Assembly: GCA_900546455.1 (NCBI GenBank)
Contig: URCS01000070.1
Coordinates: forward strand, 1 to 9,023
Direction: 5' to 3'
Source of the DNA: an uncultured Collinsella sp.
GTDB lineage: Bacteria; Actinomycetota; Coriobacteriia; Coriobacteriales; Coriobacteriaceae
DNA: 9,023 bases
Below are positions 6,446 to 9,023 of the stretch, in pieces. Below the pieces are notes generated by a model. That model saw only the letters and a list, made by a program, of their open reading frames with translations, did not search any database and was not told the DNA's origin. The stretch's first letter is position 1, and each line of letters begins with the position of its first letter. A program made the translations under genes and the position numbers.

Positions 6446-6675
6446 GTGGGCAAAAAATGCCAAATATGAGTACTGTTGCTAAGTGAATAGCATTTACATC
6501 CAAAAAGATAATGAACATAACCTATAGTATGTTCATTAAAATTGGCTTCAATACGCCTTAAACCAGTCAGGTTGGCTGCTTTAGGGGGCTGTAGGGGTCG
6601 CCCGAACATCATTTTGGGTGGTTTTGCCTGCTACTAAAATGGTAACAGTACTCATATTTGCCCTTTTTTGCCCAC
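6446..6675. repeat. AT-rich 230-bp element bounded by 32-bp inverted repeats (MITE-like)
   Basis: The left arm 6446-6477 and right arm 6644-6675 are inverted copies matching at 30 of 32 positions; both mismatches are in the CAAATG-like middle (6458 and 6460 against 6663 and 6661). The shared core is CAAATATGAGTACTGTT and its complement AACAGTACTCATATTTG. The 166 bases between are clearly richer in A+T than the flanking genes and contain a further dyad at 6509-6538. I see no transposase and no obvious target-site duplication next to the arms. Possible identities are a miniature inverted-repeat element, a long-hairpin RNA, or a recombinase-invertible segment; the sequence alone does not decide. 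It lies between two convergent operons, where an insertion would be harmless. Confidence 0.6.
6509..6538. promoter_or_regulatory. 11-bp dyad TAATGAACATA / TATGTTCATTA
   Basis: Perfect arms 6509-6519 and 6528-6538 flank an 8-base centre ACCTATAG. A TATAGT hexamer (6523-6528) lies in the centre on the plus strand, and on the minus strand TTGAAG followed after 16 bases by TACTAT could form a weak promoter across it. Such an arrangement fits a repressor operator over a promoter, but no gene with a ribosome binding site follows on either strand. Confidence 0.35.
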
Positions 6676-6713
6676 AGCCCTTTGAGGTTGCGGCGAAAAG
6701 GGCTTGTTTTGAT
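6676..6713 (+). terminator. Possible weak terminator next to the inverted-repeat element
   Basis: AGCCCTTT (6676-6683) pairs with AAAGGGCT (6697-6704) around a 13-base loop, followed by the T-rich TGTTTTGATTGTTT. It begins exactly where the right arm of the 230-bp element ends. It could end a short transcript started inside that element. Between 6714 and 6846 I see no gene or recognisable site. Confidence 0.35.
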
Positions 6714-6846
6714 TGTTTGGGGCAGGCGCGAGGCGCGGAAATGGTGTCTGGAGCGGCGGAGCGGCTTGGAATTCATCCGTAGAGGTCTTCATTGGCTACG
6801 CCAGGAGTGCTTCCAGGTGCCGGTACAAAAGGAGCGTCCCTAACTG

Positions 6847-6884
6847 CCGCAGGGGGCGTCGGCCGTGGCCGACGCCCCCTGCGG
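6847..6884 (-). terminator. 18-bp GC-rich hairpin ending the acyltransferase transcript
   Basis: Two perfect 18-base arms (6847-6864 and 6867-6884; core GCAGGGGGCGTCGGCC) are separated by only 2 bases, so about 17 pairs can form with a 4-base loop. It lies 23 bases beyond the stop of the minus-strand acyltransferase. The minus-strand tail (CAGTTAGGG) has almost no U-run, so it may be a transcript-stabilising or convergent-gene barrier hairpin as much as a classical terminator. Confidence 0.55.
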
Positions 6885-6907
6885 GTGTACGCAGATTTGG
6901 CTGCGCG

Positions 6908-9023
6908 TTACTTGTCGGTGCCCAGCTTGTGCGGCTTGTAGGCGAGGGCATTGACGAGTGCGTCGGCGGCGGACTTGACGGCTGCCGGTTGCGGATCGTT
7001 GACGTGGTCCTCGGGGTGCACGGGCAGGTCTTTCTTGACCGCATCGTGGATCAGGTTGAGGTACTCGGTCACGCCGGTAGTCGACAGGTGCGTGCCGTCG
7101 CCATCGAACAGGTCGTTGCGGTTGGCGCTATGCCCGTACCAGTCGATAACGCGTACATTCTTGTAGCGCGTGGCGGCGTTGGCGATGGCTTGGTTCGTGG
7201 ACCCGACCCACGGCTGCGGGCTACGCGTGTTTACAAACACGACGATACGCTGCTCGCCGGCGTCGGCCATGATCGCGTCGACCTGGGCGTCCGTTACCAA
7301 ACCGTTGGTGCCCAGGGCAAAGACCACGATCTTGCCGGCAAGGTTCTGCTGGATATAGCCCTCAAATGTCGCGCGGCCCGCATCAAACTGGCGGCCCTTT
7401 TCGGCATCGATATGGCTGTGCGGGAACACGCCGTCAAAGGAATCAACGGCGCGCAGCGACACGGAGTCGCCGATCATCAACAGGTCGTAGGAGCCATCGG
7501 GGAAGCCGTCGTTGTCCTTGTCGGTGTCGTCGGCCGCCTGCTGGTCGGTGGGCGCGGTGTTTTTGGCTTCCTTGTTCAGAACTTCGGCGCCCTCGCCGCT
7601 CAGCGCAGACGTCTCGGGCACAAAGATCAGGCCGCCCAGTGCGACGACCAACACGACAACGCAGGCTGCGCAGACAGGGACGTGCGCGCGTGCCCAGTTG
7701 GCGGGTGTGGTGGTGCCATTGCGGAATTCGGTGACGGTGCGGCCGAAGGCGCCCTTCCTAAACGGCGTTTCGATAAAGCGATAGGAGCACTCGGCTACGG
7801 CAACTACCACAAGTACCTGCAAGATGTACTGCCACCAGGGCGTATCGTTGATGTTGGCGACCGGGTTCATGAGCAACAGCAGCGGATAGTGCCACAGGTA
7901 GATACTGTACGAGCGCTTGCCAACCCACACGAGCGGCTCGGCGGACAGCGCGCGGGCAACCATTCCCTGGGGCTGCACGCAGGCCGCGATGACCATGAGC
8001 GTGAGGATGGAGCATAGCAGTGTGCCGCCGCGATACTGGAACGCGGTGTAGCCGTTGGTGAGCGCGACCATGGCGGCAAGGCCAACCAGACCCACGACGC
8101 CCAGTACATCGATGGATGCGGGCGAGGACCAAAAGCGCACGAGGGCGCTCGGCTGTGCCGGGGCGGTCTTGGCTGCTTCGTCGGCCCTCTCGCCAGGCTT
8201 GCCCTCGGCGTTCTTGCCGTGCTTGGCGGCGCCAGCCAGGCGATTGAGCCCCAAACGACGAGCGAGACGCACCGGCGCCAGGTCGCGATCGGGGATAAAG
8301 GCCATCCAGGCGCCCAGCAGCAGCGAGAACACGCGGGTGTCGGTGCCGTAGTACACGCGGCTGGGGTCGGCGGCGGGGTTATAGAGCAGCATCATGGCGA
8401 TGGCGGAGACAGCAGCCAGGCCCAGAACCATGCGGCGCGTGTTGGGCTTGCTCATGTGCATGGATACCATAGCGAGCAGCAGCGGGGGCCAAACCAGGTA
8501 GAATTGTTCCTCGATGGCGAGCGACCAAAAGTGCGTAAGCGGCGAGGGGTCGCCCAGGGCGTTGAAGTACGAGACGTCCTGCATAATCTGCCACCAGTTG
8601 TTAAAGAACAGCAGCGACGGCAGAATGTCGGGACGCATCTTGGTGAGCATCACGTGGTTGAAGACGGTGCACAGCGCACAGGTTACAACCACAACGGTCA
8701 CCACGGCGGGGACCAGGCGACGGATGCGGCGAATCCAGAAGCTCTTAAGGTCGATGCGGCCGGTCTTAGCGACTTCGTTGAGCAGCAAGCGCGTGATCAG
8801 ATAGCCCGAAAGCACAAAGAAGATCGTGACGCCAAGCAGGCCGCCCTGAGCCCACGTGAGGTTGAGGTGATAGAGCACCACCGCGACGACGGCAAGCGTG
8901 CGCAGGCCGTCGAGCGCAGGGATGTAGCGGGACTTGGGGCGAGCAGGCGTCTGCTCCGCGGCGGGAGTGTTGGCGCGGCCCGCGTTGTTGGCAGAAGCGC
9001 GATGGGGGCTTGCGGTGCGTCGC
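6908..9023 (-). CDS. OatA-like membrane O-acyltransferase: acyltransferase-3 domain plus SGNH domain (5' end outside window)
   Basis: The frame is open from the right edge (first full codon 9022-9020) to TAA at 6908-6910, giving 704 visible residues; the true start is beyond the window. Residues 33-420 form an acyltransferase-3 membrane domain (YIPALDGLRTLAVV, LYH with the conserved His52, GVTIFFVLSGYLI, HFWSLAIEEQFYLVWP at 165-180). A charged Lys/Glu/Ala-rich cytoplasmic loop interrupts it (about 248-297). After a last membrane helix (about 447-468) comes an acidic linker, then an SGNH esterase-type domain: GDS (518-520, nucleophile Ser520), GTNG (571-574) and the D-G-T-H block (Asp642, His645). 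All catalytic residues are intact. In OatA-type enzymes the membrane domain passes acetyl groups across the membrane and the SGNH domain puts them on peptidoglycan MurNAc or another surface glycan, giving lysozyme resistance; the acceptor here is not known. Confidence 0.88.
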   Translation of the reverse strand, partial: RRTASPHRASANNAGRANTPAAEQTPARPKSRYIPALDGLRTLAVVAVVLYHLNLTWAQGGLLGVTIFFVLSGYLITRLLLNEVAKTGRIDLKSFWIRRIRRLVPAVVTVVVVTCALCTVFNHVMLTKMRPDILPSLLFFNNWWQIMQDVSYFNALGDPSPLTHFWSLAIEEQFYLVWPPLLLAMVSMHMSKPNTRRMVLGLAAVSAIAMMLLYNPAADPSRVYYGTDTRVFSLLLGAWMAFIPDRDLAPVRLARRLGLNRLAGAAKHGKNAEGKPGERADEAAKTAPAQPSALVRFWSSPASIDVLGVVGLVGLAAMVALTNGYTAFQYRGGTLLCSILTLMVIAACVQPQGMVARALSAEPLVWVGKRSYSIYLWHYPLLLLMNPVANINDTPWWQYILQVLVVVAVAECSYRFIETPFRKGAFGRTVTEFRNGTTTPANWARAHVPVCAACVVVLVVALGGLIFVPETSALSGEGAEVLNKEAKNTAPTDQQAADDTDKDNDGFPDGSYDLLMIGDSVSLRAVDSFDGVFPHSHIDAEKGRQFDAGRATFEGYIQQNLAGKIVVFALGTNGLVTDAQVDAIMADAGEQRIVVFVNTRSPQPWVGSTNQAIANAATRYKNVRVIDWYGHSANRNDLFDGDGTHLSTTGVTEYLNLIHDAVKKDLPVHPEDHVNDPQPAAVKSAADALVNALAYKPHKLGTDK

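Noticed and set aside
6436..6612. 58-residue minus-strand open frame within the inverted-repeat element
   Set aside because: No ribosome binding site before the ATGs at 6612 or 6609, no recognisable motif, and it runs through an inverted-repeat arm; an open frame in AT-rich non-coding DNA is more likely.
6658..6843. 61-residue plus-strand open frame after the inverted-repeat element
   Set aside because: Starts inside the repeat arm without a ribosome binding site and has no family features.
6713..8017. 434-codon plus-strand frame opposite the acyltransferase
   Set aside because: Shadow of the SGNH and membrane domains on the minus strand; its start has no ribosome binding site.
8879..8881. 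GTG 8881 as start of the acyltransferase
   Set aside because: The frame stays open to the window edge, and the upstream codons encode YIPALDGLRTLAVV, the conserved beginning of the acyltransferase-3 domain.
1..9023. tRNA, rRNA, CRISPR array, prophage or transposase genes
   Set aside because: None is visible on either strand; no regularly spaced direct repeats and no cloverleaf-like sequence were found.

Overview
The window reads as part of a high-GC, Gram-positive Actinomycetota chromosome, most likely a gut Coriobacteriia of the Collinsella type. This is inferred from strongly GC-biased third codon positions, GTG/TTG starts, good Shine-Dalgarno sites, and an NRAMP-related transporter whose ion-site motif resembles the magnesium-transporting clade described from the coriobacterium Eggerthella. 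No marker gene fixes the genus.

Layout. (1) The tail of an unidentified plus-strand gene ends at 113. (2) A small envelope-associated operon follows: a YtxH-type membrane-anchored protein (250-639) and a two-module PRC-barrel protein (639-1394) joined by a TAATG stop/start overlap, closed by a hairpin at 1416-1445. (3) A single-pass membrane protein with an extracellular NodB/CE4 fold follows (1467-2873). Nearly all of its metal-binding and catalytic residues are replaced, so it looks like a pseudo-deacetylase. (4) A 374-base gap (2874-3247) holds an 18-bp palindrome, an extended -10 promoter and a roughly 200-nt structured leader. The leader's first stem is mutually exclusive with a downstream hairpin. 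(5) The leader precedes a two-gene operon: an MgtE-like protein starting at TTG 3248, with PRC-barrel, MgtE_N, two CBS domains and five membrane segments, then an NRAMP-family transporter (5101-6363), closed by a strong terminator at 6382-6415. (6) A 544-base convergent gap contains an AT-rich 230-bp element bounded by 32-bp inverted repeats, with its own inner dyad, and two hairpins; 6714-6846 shows nothing recognisable. (7) An OatA-like membrane acyltransferase with a C-terminal SGNH domain lies on the minus strand and runs off the right edge (start not in the window).

How the genes may work together. The MgtE-like protein keeps the cytosolic Mg2+-sensing architecture of MgtE but lacks the canonical pore sequence. 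The gene 8 bases downstream encodes an NRAMP relative whose binding site (DAGG and APW in place of DPGN and MPH) matches the enlarged site expected of Mg2+-transporting NRMT proteins. My working model is a magnesium uptake system in which a former MgtE channel has become the sensor or gate for a separate NRMT transporter, possibly under a cis-acting RNA leader. The other complete genes concern the envelope: membrane and PRC proteins, a degenerate polysaccharide deacetylase, and an O-acyltransferase that would act on peptidoglycan or surface glycan.
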